NCBI GenBank assembly: GCA_038131165.1
Contig: JAYPOZ010000001.1
Location: 62,001 to 126,000, forward strand
Length of the DNA stretch: 64,000 bases
Origin: UBA6544 sp038131165
GTDB lineage: Bacteria > Pseudomonadota > Alphaproteobacteria > UBA8366
Direction of reading: 5' to 3'
In this document: positions 17,842-26,592 of the stretch, piece after piece
Position numbering within the stretch: the stretch's first letter is position 1
How the letters are laid out: each line of letters opens with the position of its first letter
Notes under the pieces: generated by a model
Told to the model about the DNA's origin: nothing
Seen by the model: only the letters and a program-made list of their open reading frames with translations
Database searches by the model: none
Position numbers and translations under genes: made by a program

Positions 17842-20042
17842 ACGACGAGATGACACAGTCCGAAATCACGCCGGAAGTGGTCGCCGAACACGGCCTGACA
17901 CCGGACGAGTACCAGACCGTCCTGGACATCATGGGCCGCGAGCCAAATTTGACGGAACTCGGTATCTTTTCGGTAATGTGGTCGGAGCACTGCTCCTACA
18001 AATCGTCCCGAAAATGGCTGAAGACTTTACCGACGAAAGGCCCTCAGGTCATTCAGGGCCCGGGCGAGAATGCGGGAGTCGTCGATATCGGCGGCGGACG
18101 CGCCGTGGTCTTCAAGATCGAAAGCCATAACCACCCCTCCTTCATCGAGCCTTATCAAGGCGCGGCTACGGGCGTCGGCGGTATCTTGCGCGACGTCTTC
18201 ACCATGGGTGCCCGTCCGGTCGCCAACCTCAACGCACTCCGGTTCGGCGCACCCGATCATCCGCGGACCCGTCATCTGGTGGACGGGGTGGTCGCGGGCA
18301 TCGGCGGTTACGGAAACTGTATCGGCGTGCCGACAGTGGCCGGCGAGGTCAATTTCCATCCGGCGTATAACGGCAATATCCTGGTCAACGCGATGACCGT
18401 CGGGATCGCCGACGCAGACAAGATTTTCTACTCGGCCGCCGCCGGAGTCGGCAATCCGGTGGTCTATGTCGGATCGCGGACCGGACGCGACGGCATTCAC
18501 GGAGCCACCATGGCGTCGGCGGAATTTTCCGAAGATTCCGAAGAAAAACGCCCGACCGTGCAGGTCGGCGACCCTTTCACCGAAAAACTTTTGCTGGAAG
18601 CCTGTCTCGAGCTGATGGCGACGGATTCGATCATTGCGATTCAGGATATGGGAGCAGCCGGCCTGACGTGCTCGTCGGTCGAGATGGCGGATAAAGGAGG
18701 CGTCGGTATCGAGTTGAATCTCGACGCCGTACCGGCCCGCGAAGACGCGATGACGCCTTACGAGTTGATGCTCTCCGAAAGCCAGGAGCGCATGCTCATG
18801 GTGCTGAAGCCCGAAGCCGAGGCCACCGCGCGCGCGATTTTCGAGAAATGGGAACTCGATTTCGCGGTGGTCGGCCGCATCACGGAAACCGGCGCCCTTG
18901 TCGTCACGGAGAAGGGCAAAACGGTCGTCGATATTCCCGTCGCTCCGCTGGTGGAAGCTTCGCCGGAATACGACCGCCCGTACGACGAGATCGCGGCCCC
19001 CGCGATCATCCGCTCGGAGAATGTACCGGATTCGGACGACATTTCAGCCGCGCTTACCCAGTTGATGTCCTCCCCGGACCTCTGCTCAAGGCGATGGATT
19101 TGGGAGCAATACGACCACATGGTCATGGGCGACACGGTACAGCGGCCCGGCGGCGACGCCGCGGTTGTCCGAATCCACGGGACGCAACAAGGGCTTGCGG
19201 TGACCACCGATTGCACGCCCCGCTACTGCAAAGCCCACCCGGAGACCGGCGGGCGGCAAGCGGTCGCGGAGGCTTGGCGCAATTTGACGGCGGTCGGCGC
19301 CACGCCCCTTGCGCTGACCAATAATTTGAACTTCGGCAATCCGGAACGGCGGCCGATCATGGGCCAGTTCGTCGGCTGTGTGAAAGGGATTGGGGCGGCG
19401 GCGACGGCCTTCGAATTTCCCGTCGTCTCGGGTAATGTCTCGCTCTATAACGAGACCAACGGCGAGGCGATTCTCCCGACACCCGTTATCGGCGGCGTTG
19501 GCCTGATCCCGGACATTTCAAACTGCGTCGGCATTGCGCTGCCTGCCTCGGATCAGGCCATCATTCTGATCGGCGAGACTACCGGATGGCTCGGAAGTTC
19601 GATCTATCTGCGGGAAATCTGCCGGGGCGAGGAAGGGGCACCGCCGCCCGTCGACCTGGAAGCCGAGCGCCGCAATGGCGGTTTCGTTCGCGATCAGATC
19701 CGCGCGGGCAACGTGACGGCCTGCCATGACCTCTCCGATGGCGGTCTTCTTGTCGGTCTCGCCGAGATGGCACTGGCCGGAAGAATGGGTGCCACCATCA
19801 AGGCGACATCGACGTTGCAGCCGCATGCCTGGTACTTCGGCGAGGATCAGGCCCGTTATCTCTGCACCACTTCCGCCGCAGACGATTTGATCGCCCGGGC
19901 GCGTGAGGCCGGCGTTCCCGCAATGCTGCTGGGCCGTACCGGCGGCGACGAGTTGAATCTCCCGGGAGGAATCACCATATGCCTCGACAGTTTGCGTGAG
20001 TCTCACGAGAGTTGGCTGCCTGACTATATGGCGAAAGCGTAA
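17838..20042 (+). CDS. purL: Phosphoribosylformylglycinamidine synthase subunit PurL
   Basis: 734 residues, the short form used together with PurS and PurQ. It makes FGAM from FGAR with ATP. Motifs: FSVMWSEHCSYKSSR at the N-terminus, ESHNHPSFIEPYQGAATGVGGILRD, and QDMGAAGLTCSS. It starts with GTG inside the purQ stop (GTGA). bolA follows after 14 bp, so the purine operon likely continues into bolA-grxD. Confidence 0.97.
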   Translation: MNDEMTQSEITPEVVAEHGLTPDEYQTVLDIMGREPNLTELGIFSVMWSEHCSYKSSRKWLKTLPTKGPQVIQGPGENAGVVDIGGGRAVVFKIESHNHPSFIEPYQGAATGVGGILRDVFTMGARPVANLNALRFGAPDHPRTRHLVDGVVAGIGGYGNCIGVPTVAGEVNFHPAYNGNILVNAMTVGIADADKIFYSAAAGVGNPVVYVGSRTGRDGIHGATMASAEFSEDSEEKRPTVQVGDPFTEKLLLEACLELMATDSIIAIQDMGAAGLTCSSVEMADKGGVGIELNLDAVPAREDAMTPYELMLSESQERMLMVLKPEAEATARAIFEKWELDFAVVGRITETGALVVTEKGKTVVDIPVAPLVEASPEYDRPYDEIAAPAIIRSENVPDSDDISAALTQLMSSPDLCSRRWIWEQYDHMVMGDTVQRPGGDAAVVRIHGTQQGLAVTTDCTPRYCKAHPETGGRQAVAEAWRNLTAVGATPLALTNNLNFGNPERRPIMGQFVGCVKGIGAAATAFEFPVVSGNVSLYNETNGEAILPTPVIGGVGLIPDISNCVGIALPASDQAIILIGETTGWLGSSIYLREICRGEEGAPPPVDLEAERRNGGFVRDQIRAGNVTACHDLSDGGLLVGLAEMALAGRMGATIKATSTLQPHAWYFGEDQARYLCTTSAADDLIARAREAGVPAMLLGRTGGDELNLPGGITICLDSLRESHESWLPDYMAKA

Positions 20043-20056
20043 AGGAAATGATTTAG

Positions 20057-20296
20057 ATGCCGATGAGTGCCGTAGAGATCGAACAAATGATTAAGGAAGC
20101 GATTCCGGATGCCGACGTCCGGATAGACGATCTTCGCGGCGATGGCGACCATTACGCGGCCACGATCAGTTCGGCGACTTTCAAGGGAAAGACGCGGGTG
20201 CAGCAGCATCAAATGGTGTATGCTGCCTTGCAAGGACGTATGGGCAACGAGCTGCACGCTCTGGCGCTGCAGACCTCCGCACCGGAGGACGGCTAG
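20057..20296 (+). CDS. BolA family protein
   Basis: 79 residues with the BolA core (EQMIKEAIPDADVRIDDLRGDGDHYAATI ... KTRVQQHQMVYAALQGRM). BolA proteins form Fe-S-bridged complexes with monothiol glutaredoxins and act in iron and Fe-S homeostasis. The glutaredoxin partner is the next gene, 30 bp downstream. The purL-bolA-grxD order is widespread in alphaproteobacteria. Confidence 0.93.
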   Translation: MPMSAVEIEQMIKEAIPDADVRIDDLRGDGDHYAATISSATFKGKTRVQQHQMVYAALQGRMGNELHALALQTSAPEDG

Positions 20297-20326
20297 AGCC
20301 GTGGCTTGGGACAAAAGGAATTCGAA

Positions 20327-20671
20327 ATGAGTGACAATCCGGTATTCGATCGTATCAAGGAAGAAGTTACTTCAAACGACGTCGTGCTTTTCATGAAAGG
20401 ATCGCCGGTCTTTCCGCAATGCGGGTTTTCAGCGGCCGTCGTGCAGGCGCTGACTTTGATGGGCGTTAAGTTCAAGGGTGTCGATGTCCTGCAGGAATCG
20501 GAAATTCGCGACGGCATCAAGGCGTTCACCAATTGGCCGACGATTCCGCAGCTCTATGTGAAGGGCGAGTTTGTCGGCGGCTGCGATATCGTGCGGGAAA
20601 TGTACGAGTCGGGAGAACTCGGACAGTATTTCTCGGACAAGGGCGTCGAGACCGGCCAGAACGCCGCCTAG
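20327..20671 (+). CDS. grxD: Monothiol glutaredoxin (Grx4 type)
   Basis: 114 residues with the monothiol active site CGFS at residues 32-35, and the GSH-binding WPTIPQLYVKGEFVGGCDI. These proteins carry 2Fe-2S clusters with BolA rather than acting as disulfide reductants. An AAAGGA site precedes the ATG at 20327; seven extra upstream codons are open but unlikely to be used. A strong terminator follows the gene. Confidence 0.95.
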   Translation: MSDNPVFDRIKEEVTSNDVVLFMKGSPVFPQCGFSAAVVQALTLMGVKFKGVDVLQESEIRDGIKAFTNWPTIPQLYVKGEFVGGCDIVREMYESGELGQYFSDKGVETGQNAA

Positions 20672-20698
20672 ATACCCCACTCCAGAGACATTTGCCGG

Positions 20699-20730
20699 AA
20701 ACGGCCGCCGCTTTCGGCGGCCGTTTTCTC
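20699..20730 (+). terminator. Rho-independent terminator of the pur-bolA-grxD operon
   Basis: A perfect 11-bp stem (20699-20709 with 20716-20726), 6-nt loop, then TTTTCTC. It lies 27 bp after the grxD stop. About 200 bp with no gene follow it up to 20931. Confidence 0.9.
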
Positions 20731-20930
20731 GTTGGCCGCACGGGATTGGCTCCTGACCGACCCCCCGGACATCCGTGCCGGGCTCGACGCCTCTGCGGGT
20801 TACCGCCCGTTTCCGGCCCGGCGAATTATAAATCTGCAGAGGTGTGCGCCTCGTCACATTGCCAGCATCGACGATTTGTTAACTATTAGACGTTAGATTA
20901 CGTTAAACCGTAAGGAACTGGGGCAGGATC

Positions 20931-21134
20931 ATGTACGAATCCAAACTGCGCAAGGCGCTACTGGCCGCGGCAGAGCTCGCCGACTCTTCCGATCCGAACG
21001 ACATCAACGCTATGTTCGATGCATTGGTGAATATCGAGTTGATTTCCCGCACCGCGGTGGAAGACCATCTTATCGCGACATCGCTGCGCCCCGAATGGCG
21101 CGCGACCGCCATGGGCAGCGCACTCTATCATTGA
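20931..21134 (+). CDS. Small protein of unknown function (67 aa)
   Basis: ATG at 20931 with AAGGA about 14 bases upstream. The product is acidic and helical (KALLAAAELADSSDPNDINAMFDALVNIELISRTAVEDHL) and soluble, with no signal or cysteine. I do not recognise a family. Its codon use matches the neighbours, and it fills an otherwise empty gap between two clear genes, so it is probably real. An AT-rich leader (TTAACTATTAGACGTTAG) precedes it. Confidence 0.5.
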   Translation: MYESKLRKALLAAAELADSSDPNDINAMFDALVNIELISRTAVEDHLIATSLRPEWRATAMGSALYH

Positions 21135-21203
21135 GCCACGACATCCATGCCTTGCCGTCACTCCGTTCTTGCGCCAGATAGTTAGGCACAGGAGGAATAG
21201 ATC

Positions 21204-21605
21204 ATGCCCGTAAGCTCGCTCGATCACGTCAACATCAGAACGTCGAACCTGAAGGAAATGACTTCCTTCTATTCCAAGGTCCTTGGACTGAAAAAGGGGA
21301 AACGCCCGGCTTTTAAGTTCGGCGGCGCTTGGCTGTATTGCGGAAACCGCGCGACGGTCCATCTCGTCGAAGTCAAGAAGCAGCCGACACTCAACGACCC
21401 GCAACTCGAACATTTCGCCTTCAAAGCCAACGACATCAACGGAACATTGAAAAAGCTGCAGAAATTCGGATCGAAATACGAAACTCGGATCGTCCCGGGC
21501 GGCAAGATCAGGCAGGTGCATGCCTACGATCCCGACGGCAACCATGTCGAAATTGCCTTCTCCACCCGCGAGGAAGCGAATCCGAAACTCCTGAACGGCG
21601 AATAG
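21204..21605 (+). CDS. VOC (glyoxalase/bleomycin resistance) superfamily protein
   Basis: 133 residues with a single vicinal-oxygen-chelate fold: LDHVNIRTSNLKEMTSFYSKVLGLKKGKR, then HLVEVKK, ending in VHAYDPDGNHVEIAF. H8 of LDHV, the middle HLVE histidine and the glutamate in NHVEIAF are the usual metal ligands. Substrate unknown. AGGAGGAAT precedes the start. Confidence 0.85.
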   Translation: MPVSSLDHVNIRTSNLKEMTSFYSKVLGLKKGKRPAFKFGGAWLYCGNRATVHLVEVKKQPTLNDPQLEHFAFKANDINGTLKKLQKFGSKYETRIVPGGKIRQVHAYDPDGNHVEIAFSTREEANPKLLNGE

Positions 21606-21614
21606 GCGCGAGCG

Positions 21615-21938
21615 CTATTCCGCGAGGTCGACGTAACCGCGTTCGATTGCGTGCATCAGCGCGTCGAACGCCTGGCGGGCTTCCTCGTACATTTCGCGAT
21701 GGTGGCGAAGCTCCTCGATCTCCGACTGATCGGGCGCATCACCGTGATCTTTCGCCGCGATATCGAAGGCCGCCTGCAGGTATCTGCCACGCAAACGGGC
21801 AACCGACAGCGCCAACGGCAGCACGCTGTCCCGATTGATATCGGGGATTAACGAGTGGATGATTTCGCGATTTGCCACGGCAATCGCCTGATCCATGTCC
21901 CTCTTGAAACGCAGCAAATCTAAATCGGAAGCGGCCAT
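21615..21938 (-). CDS. Conserved-looking helical protein of unknown function (107 aa)
   Basis: Predominantly helical and charged, rich in Arg, Glu and Ala (LRFKRDMDQAIAVANREIIHSLIPDINRDSVLPLALSVARLRGRYLQAAFDIA). No membrane segment, signal or motif I can name. It faces the VOC gene with 9 bp between stops and lies downstream of two PilZ genes on the same strand, 72 bp after the nearer one, so it could be part of their transcript. Confidence 0.6.
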   Translation of the reverse strand: MAASDLDLLRFKRDMDQAIAVANREIIHSLIPDINRDSVLPLALSVARLRGRYLQAAFDIAAKDHGDAPDQSEIEELRHHREMYEEARQAFDALMHAIERGYVDLAE

Positions 21939-22010
21939 AATGGCATCCTTGGGTTTGCAAAAGTGTCCGGCATTTTATTCGCGAGGACACTTGGAATGTA
22001 AAGCGTGCCG

Positions 22011-22388
22011 TTAAGGCGTGATATCGACTTTTTCGACTTCCTGCGTCTCGTGCGGACTCTCGGCGCCCGCTCCATAGTAGATACCCACCAGCTTCGCCGC
22101 CAATTCGATCGACTGCTGCTCGCTGACATCGAATTCCACGGCGACCATATCATCGCCGATCGCGCGCAGTATCCGCCCGTCGAACGCGCCCAGGTCGTTG
22201 ATATCGACAGAGACAGTATGCGTCTTATAGAGAGGTGCCCGAACCTTAATAGCAGCGCCGCCGACGGAGATATCCCGCAACACACCGTCGTAGGTTTTCT
22301 TAGAGGTCGATATTTCCACGCGCTTATGCACGATAAATCGATCATGCTGTCGTTTATCGCTGCCGTAATTTGGGTCTGCTCCGCTCAT
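22011..22388 (-). CDS. PilZ domain protein
   Basis: 125 residues. Both halves of the c-di-GMP site are present: RQHDRF near the N-terminus (RxxxR) and DISVGGAAIK. PilZ-only proteins act as c-di-GMP receptors that dock on motility or envelope machinery. AAAGGGGAAAGT precedes the ATG at 22388; an upstream in-frame ATG at 22427 lacks a ribosome site. A second, similar PilZ gene lies upstream, so this is a tandem pair. Confidence 0.85.
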   Translation of the reverse strand: MSGADPNYGSDKRQHDRFIVHKRVEISTSKKTYDGVLRDISVGGAAIKVRAPLYKTHTVSVDINDLGAFDGRILRAIGDDMVAVEFDVSEQQSIELAAKLVGIYYGAGAESPHETQEVEKVDITP

Positions 22389-22474
22389 ACTTTCCCCTTT
22401 CCCACCGAAGCCATCGGTTCGACTCAATGGCGCTTAACCATACCAGGATAGGGTTAACAAATAGTAAGCGGCCG

Positions 22475-22861
22475 CTATGATGATCCCGGTACAAGCTCAA
22501 TTGTTTCGAGGCCGATACCGGCGCCGCGTTCGTTCTGTTGCTCGTGTAGTGTCACGGCAATGCGTGCCGCAAGCCGCACCGCGACCGCCTCGTTGATAAT
22601 GAACTTAACCGCGATGACGTTCTGGTCAATGCGGCGAACCAGTTCCGCGGGGTAAGTGCCCAGTTCCTCTATTTCCACGGACAGCTCCGCCTCGTCTTCG
22701 ATCGCCGCCCGGCATTCGATCGCCGCACCGCCGACCGAAACATCGATCAAGGCCCCGGAATGGCTCAAATCCCCGAGAAATACCCGGACAGACTTTCGAA
22801 GCTCGTATCTTGGATGTTTACGGCGCTCACGCCCGCCCGGCGTTTCGCTCGTGCTCATCAT
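22475..22861 (-). CDS. PilZ domain protein (paralogue of the neighbour)
   Basis: 128 residues with RRKHPRYELR and DVSVGGAAIE, the two c-di-GMP contact motifs. Sequence and layout resemble the protein at 22011-22388 (VSVDINDLGAF against LSVEIEELGTY), which suggests a local duplication followed by divergence. GGGAG lies 6 bases before the ATG at 22861; an ATG one codon later is equally possible. It is separated from rpsD by the rpsD terminator. Confidence 0.85.
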   Translation of the reverse strand: MMSTSETPGGRERRKHPRYELRKSVRVFLGDLSHSGALIDVSVGGAAIECRAAIEDEAELSVEIEELGTYPAELVRRIDQNVIAVKFIINEAVAVRLAARIAVTLHEQQNERGAGIGLETIELVPGSS

Positions 22862-22956
22862 TCCTTGCTCCCATCGCTATCCAAGGCCGTGAATGACCTT
22901 GGCGAGAATACCTCAGAAGAAAGTAAACCGGGCAATTGTTAACAAAGCATGAACAA

Positions 22957-22985
22957 CGCAAAAGGCGCCCCGCAAGGGGACGCCT
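22957..22985 (-). terminator. Rho-independent terminator after rpsD
   Basis: On the minus strand AGGCG(T)CCCC pairs with GGGGCGCCT, a 9-bp stem with one bulged base, and is followed by TTTTGCG. It starts 25 bp after the rpsD stop codon. Confidence 0.75.
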
Positions 22986-23010
22986 CGGCAGTAACCGGTA
23001 TCCGGCTGAT

Positions 23011-23625
23011 TTATCGGGAGTAAAACTCGATCACCAGGTTCGGTTCCATTTGAACCGGATAGGGAACATCTTCGAGTTTCGGCGCCCGCACGAACGTGGC
23101 GGCCATCTTGCGCTCGTCGACCGAAATATACTCCGGGATATCTCGTTCCGGCGAGGCCATGGCTTCCAGCACCAAGGCCATCGCCTTGCTTTTGTCGCGG
23201 ACCTCGACAACGTCGCCTTCCTGGACCTGGTAGGATGGAATATTCACCCGCTTGCCGTTGACGCGGACGTGGCCATGATTGACGAACTGGCGCGCCGAGA
23301 AGACGGTCGGCACGAACTTCGAACGATAGACCACCGCATCCAGGCGGCGCTCCAGCAGCTCGATCAAGTTCTCACTGGTATCGCCCTTGCGGCGCTCGGC
23401 GTCCTCATAATAGCGATGAAACTGTTTCTCGCCGATATTGCCGTAATAGCCTTTCAGCCGCTGCTTCGCCTGCAGCTGAATGCTGTAGTCGGACGGCTTG
23501 CGGCGGCGCTGACCATGCTGGCCCGGCCCGTATTCGCGGCGGTTGAAAGGACTTTTCGGCCGACCCCATAAATTACACCGGAGACGGCGATTGATCTTAT
23601 ACTTCGACTGCAGTCGCTTCGACAT
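23011..23625 (-). CDS. rpsD: 30S ribosomal protein S4
   Basis: 204 residues, the normal alphaproteobacterial size. Binds 16S rRNA early in small-subunit assembly. N-terminal SKRLQSKYKINRRLRCNLWGRPKSP and the S4 RNA-binding fold (RRLDAVVYRSKFVPTVFSARQFVNHGHVRVNGKRVNIPSY) are unmistakable. In these bacteria rpsD lies outside the main ribosomal operons, as here. A good promoter upstream overlaps the end of trmJ, leaving a leader of about 105-110 nt. Confidence 0.98.
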   Translation of the reverse strand: MSKRLQSKYKINRRLRCNLWGRPKSPFNRREYGPGQHGQRRRKPSDYSIQLQAKQRLKGYYGNIGEKQFHRYYEDAERRKGDTSENLIELLERRLDAVVYRSKFVPTVFSARQFVNHGHVRVNGKRVNIPSYQVQEGDVVEVRDKSKAMALVLEAMASPERDIPEYISVDERKMAATFVRAPKLEDVPYPVQMEPNLVIEFYSR

Positions 23626-23736
23626 CGTTTATATACCCTAGGTTTTGCCTGGCGTTATTGTTGTCCCGGTAGTCTGACGCGCGCTTGAGTGACGTGCAGC
23701 GGGGTTCTTTGACCCTCATTCCCAGGAGCGGCGGGG

Positions 23737-23764
23737 AGTATAGGGATCGCTCATAGCTTGTCAA
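23737..23764 (-). promoter_or_regulatory. Sigma-70-type promoter for rpsD
   Basis: Minus strand TTGACA (23764-23759) and TATACT (23742-23737) are separated by 16 bp. The -35 hexamer contains the trmJ stop codon TGA. Confidence 0.7.
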
Positions 23765-24558
23765 TCGCCCGAATCCCGATTTCCCGGGGCCCGCGATCCC
23801 CGGGTCAAGCCGGACAAAATACCGTGCAGCGTGCGGACCTCCTCCTCCGTCAGTCCGGCGCGCTGAAAGATATTCCGGATCTTGCGGACCATGATCGGCC
23901 GCTTCTCCTCGACATGGAAGAATCCGCAGGCGTCGAGCTCCGGCTCCAGACGCCGAAAAAACGTCATCAGCTCCTCTTTGGTGGCAAGATTCGTGCGCCC
24001 GAGGCTCAAGGTGCGTCCCGGCGTCTCGTCGCCCGCCTGAAACCACTCGTAGGCCATGACCATGACCGCGTGCCCCAGATTCATCGAGCTGTGGGCCGGA
24101 TTTAAAGGCGCCTGAACCACCGTATCGGCAAGGGCGATATCGTCGTTCTCCAACCCCTTGCTTTCCCGCCCGAACATGATGCCGACCTTGGCGCCTTCGC
24201 CGACGACCTGGCGCATCTCCGTCGCGGCGTCGCGCGGCGTCGCGACGGTGACGATCAGGTCCCGCGGCCGGGCGGTCATGGCGAAGACCCGATGCAAATC
24301 CGCGATTGCCGCCGCCGTGCTGTCGAAGACGCGCGCCGCCTCGATCACGCCCTCGGCGCCGGAGGCCACCGCGAAGGACTTCGGGTTCGGCCATACGTCG
24401 CGCGGCGCGACGAGACGCAGGTCCGACAAGCCGCCGTTCATCATCGCCCGCGCCGCAAAACCGATGTTCTCGCCGAGTTGCGGATGGACAAGAATGACGG
24501 CCGGGCCGCCGGTAATGGATGTCTGCGTTTTGTCTGTACCTGCCATGCGCCGGGTCAT
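23761..24558 (-). CDS. trmJ: tRNA/rRNA methyltransferase of the TrmH/SpoU family (TrmJ type)
   Basis: 265 residues. The SPOUT fold is shown by ILVHPQLGENIGFAARAMMNGGLSDLRLVAPRD, FGRESKGLENDDIALAD and PLNPAHSSMNLGHAVMVMAYEW. TrmJ methylates the 2'-hydroxyl at position 32 of tRNAs with SAM. A second ATG four codons on (24546) is equally likely as start; neither has a convincing ribosome site. Downstream of a DUF924 gene and upstream of rpsD on the same strand. Confidence 0.85.
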   Translation of the reverse strand: MTRRMAGTDKTQTSITGGPAVILVHPQLGENIGFAARAMMNGGLSDLRLVAPRDVWPNPKSFAVASGAEGVIEAARVFDSTAAAIADLHRVFAMTARPRDLIVTVATPRDAATEMRQVVGEGAKVGIMFGRESKGLENDDIALADTVVQAPLNPAHSSMNLGHAVMVMAYEWFQAGDETPGRTLSLGRTNLATKEELMTFFRRLEPELDACGFFHVEEKRPIMVRKIRNIFQRAGLTEEEVRTLHGILSGLTRGSRAPGNRDSGD

Positions 24559-24585
24559 ACTGCTTTATTGCAACCACGTCACGCC

Positions 24586-25152
24586 TCAACCGGCCTCAAA
24601 CCCCTCGCGCGGCTGGGCGAGGTAGGCTTCCTCTTCCGCCGTGTTTGCCCGGCCCAATACCGCGTTGCGGTGCGGAAACCGTCCGAAGCGTTCGATCAGC
24701 CGCAAATGCGATTCCGCGTACTCGGTCCCCATTTCCGTATCCGAGAACAGCTCGACGCACCGCCGCTGCACCTCGATATCCTCGCTGTGCTCGTGGGGCA
24801 GGTAGAAAAAGACCCGGTCCGGCTCGCGGAATGTCTTGTCCCACCCCTTGGCGATGGCGGCCTCGGCGACCGCCAGCGCCTTGCCATCGAACGCGAACGC
24901 TTCGGCGCTGCCGCGGTGGAGATTGCGGGAGAACTGATCGAGGACGATGACCAAGGCCAGCGCGCCGCCCGGCGTCTCCGCCCATCCGTCGCAGTGGCCC
25001 GCTGCCGCGCGTCGGTGCAAATCGCCGAAACGCGCGCGAATTTCCGCGTCGAAACCGTCGTCCCGCTGGAACCAGACGTCCCGCATCCGGCCCGGCGCCG
25101 CGCCGAACCAGAACTCGTGAACCGCGTCGATATCGTCCTGAAATCCGCTCAT
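24586..25152 (-). CDS. DUF924 family protein
   Basis: 188 residues starting at the ATG at 25152; the frame is open to 25305 but that part crosses the divergent promoter region. Family marks are VHEFWFG at the start, LVIVLDQFSRNLHRGSAEAFAFD and FFYLPHEHSEDIEVQ. The family is a helical fold related to TPR proteins; no activity is known. It is divergent from the TauD-like gene and 27 bp ahead of trmJ. Confidence 0.87.
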   Translation of the reverse strand: MSGFQDDIDAVHEFWFGAAPGRMRDVWFQRDDGFDAEIRARFGDLHRRAAAGHCDGWAETPGGALALVIVLDQFSRNLHRGSAEAFAFDGKALAVAEAAIAKGWDKTFREPDRVFFYLPHEHSEDIEVQRRCVELFSDTEMGTEYAESHLRLIERFGRFPHRNAVLGRANTAEEEAYLAQPREGFEAG

Positions 25153-25217
25153 GTTACTCGCCACCGCATCTGCATGTGATAGGTTATATTGAGAGCTTCC
25201 CAACGAGACAAACGACG

Positions 25218-26219
25218 ATGACAGTCCTGCAAAGACACCCCATCGAAGACGCGTCGGCCTGGAAAGGGTCCGAATTGGCCGCGAGCGGTGACTGGATTTG
25301 GACACTCGACGCTGCCGACCTAGCGGAAATCGAGGACGCCCTCGCCATCGCGAAGCGCTCGAACCGCCCTTGGCAGGAGACGACGGCGGCCCATTTCCCG
25401 CTGCGGCATCTCGCCGGCAAACTGCGGGAGACCGCTCGCCGCCTGGAACACGGGAAGGGAATCACCCTGATCCGCGGCCTCCCGGTCGAGCGCTATGAAC
25501 TGGACGACCTGAAGCGGCTCTATCTCGGCTTCGGCAGTCACATGGGCACGCCAGTGATCCAAAATGCCGGCGCCGGCCTGATGCGTGAGATCCGAGATAC
25601 CGGTGGCCCGCGCGTCGAATCGCCGGCCAGGCTTAACTGGCACAACGACCGGGCCGACGTCGTCTCCCTGCTGTGCCTGCGGACGGCCGCCAAGGGTGGC
25701 GTCAGCCGGATCGTCAGCGCCACCGCGGTCTACAACGCATTGCTCGAACGCCGCCCGGAATTGGCGGAAGTGCTCTTCGGCGACTTCTACCGCAGCTCCA
25801 TCGGCGACGAGGTCGGAACCGACGCACCCTACTACATGTTGCCGGTCTTCACGATGCAGGGGTCGGCTTTCACCAGCGACCTGTCGCGCATCTATATCGA
25901 GCAGGCGCAGATTTTCCCGGAAATCCCCCGTTTGACCGACCTTCAGATAGAAGCGCTGGACATGCTGGAGGCCCTGTCGGAGGAACTCTGCTACGAGCAC
26001 ATGATCGAGCCCGGCGATATACAAATGCTGAACAACCATGTGACCTATCACGGCCGCACTGCCTTCGAAGACGACGCCGGCAGCAAACGCGACCGATTCC
26101 TGCTGCGCCTTTGGCTGATGACGCCGGAAAGCCGCCGCTTGCCGAAAGATCAGGCGTCGCTTTGGAGTTCCGCCGAATTGACCCATTCGAGGCTGGCGGA
26201 AATCAGGCCCGCCTCCTGA
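25218..26219 (+). CDS. TauD/TfdA-family Fe(II)/2-oxoglutarate dioxygenase
   Basis: 333 residues. The iron triad is H142-x-D144 in NWHNDRAD and the distal histidine in LNNHVTYHGRTAF; a C-terminal Arg-rich LLRLWL provides the usual 2-oxoglutarate contact. The N-terminal 80 residues are longer than in TauD itself. The start at 25218 was chosen over 25176, which overlaps the divergent gene's promoter region. It heads a four-gene run with ABM, GMC and VOC proteins, which looks like an oxidative pathway for a small molecule; the substrate is unknown. Confidence 0.85.
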   Translation: MTVLQRHPIEDASAWKGSELAASGDWIWTLDAADLAEIEDALAIAKRSNRPWQETTAAHFPLRHLAGKLRETARRLEHGKGITLIRGLPVERYELDDLKRLYLGFGSHMGTPVIQNAGAGLMREIRDTGGPRVESPARLNWHNDRADVVSLLCLRTAAKGGVSRIVSATAVYNALLERRPELAEVLFGDFYRSSIGDEVGTDAPYYMLPVFTMQGSAFTSDLSRIYIEQAQIFPEIPRLTDLQIEALDMLEALSEELCYEHMIEPGDIQMLNNHVTYHGRTAFEDDAGSKRDRFLLRLWLMTPESRRLPKDQASLWSSAELTHSRLAEIRPAS

Positions 26220-26245
26220 ACAAACGAGAAAAGGAAGTCGAATAC

Positions 26246-26542
26246 ATGACCGCGCTTGCGATTCTAGTGAAATTCACCATCCCCGAAGGCGCCATGGACA
26301 AATTCATGGAAGCCGCTCAACACGATGCGAAACATTCGATGCAGGACGAACCGGGCTGCCAGCAGTTCCGCATCCTGGTCCCGAACGACACGGCGAACAC
26401 GGTTTATTTCTTCGAAGTCTATGACGATGAGGCCGCGCTGGAGAATCACCGCACGCAACCGCATTACGCCGTCTATTCGAAAGTCGCGCAGGAAATCGGC
26501 GTCGAACGCGAGCGGGTCGATCTTACGCTCCTGAATCCCTAA
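26246..26542 (+). CDS. Antibiotic biosynthesis monooxygenase (ABM) domain protein
   Basis: 98 residues forming one ferredoxin-like ABM fold: LVKFTIPEGAMDKFMEAAQHDAKHSMQDEPGCQQFRIL, then YFFEVYDDEAALENHRTQPHYAVYSK. Members oxidise quinols, haem or polyketides without added cofactor, or merely bind them. AAAAGGAAG precedes the start. 26 bp after the TauD-like gene. A similar TauD-ABM pair recurs at 62498-63754. Confidence 0.85.
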   Translation: MTALAILVKFTIPEGAMDKFMEAAQHDAKHSMQDEPGCQQFRILVPNDTANTVYFFEVYDDEAALENHRTQPHYAVYSKVAQEIGVERERVDLTLLNP

Positions 26543-26592
26543 TCGGCCTGCATCCTGAATCGGCCTGTCCCCTTGAACGGAAGATCCCATCG

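Noticed and set aside
20877..20912. CtrA-type site (TTAA-N7-TTAA) before the 67-residue gene
   Set aside because: TTAA-like elements are present but at the wrong spacing (6, 10 or more bases).
22388..22474. TTAACC...GGTTAA inverted arms upstream of the PilZ gene as an operator
   Set aside because: The arms are only 6 bp and nearly 14 bp apart; too weak to call.
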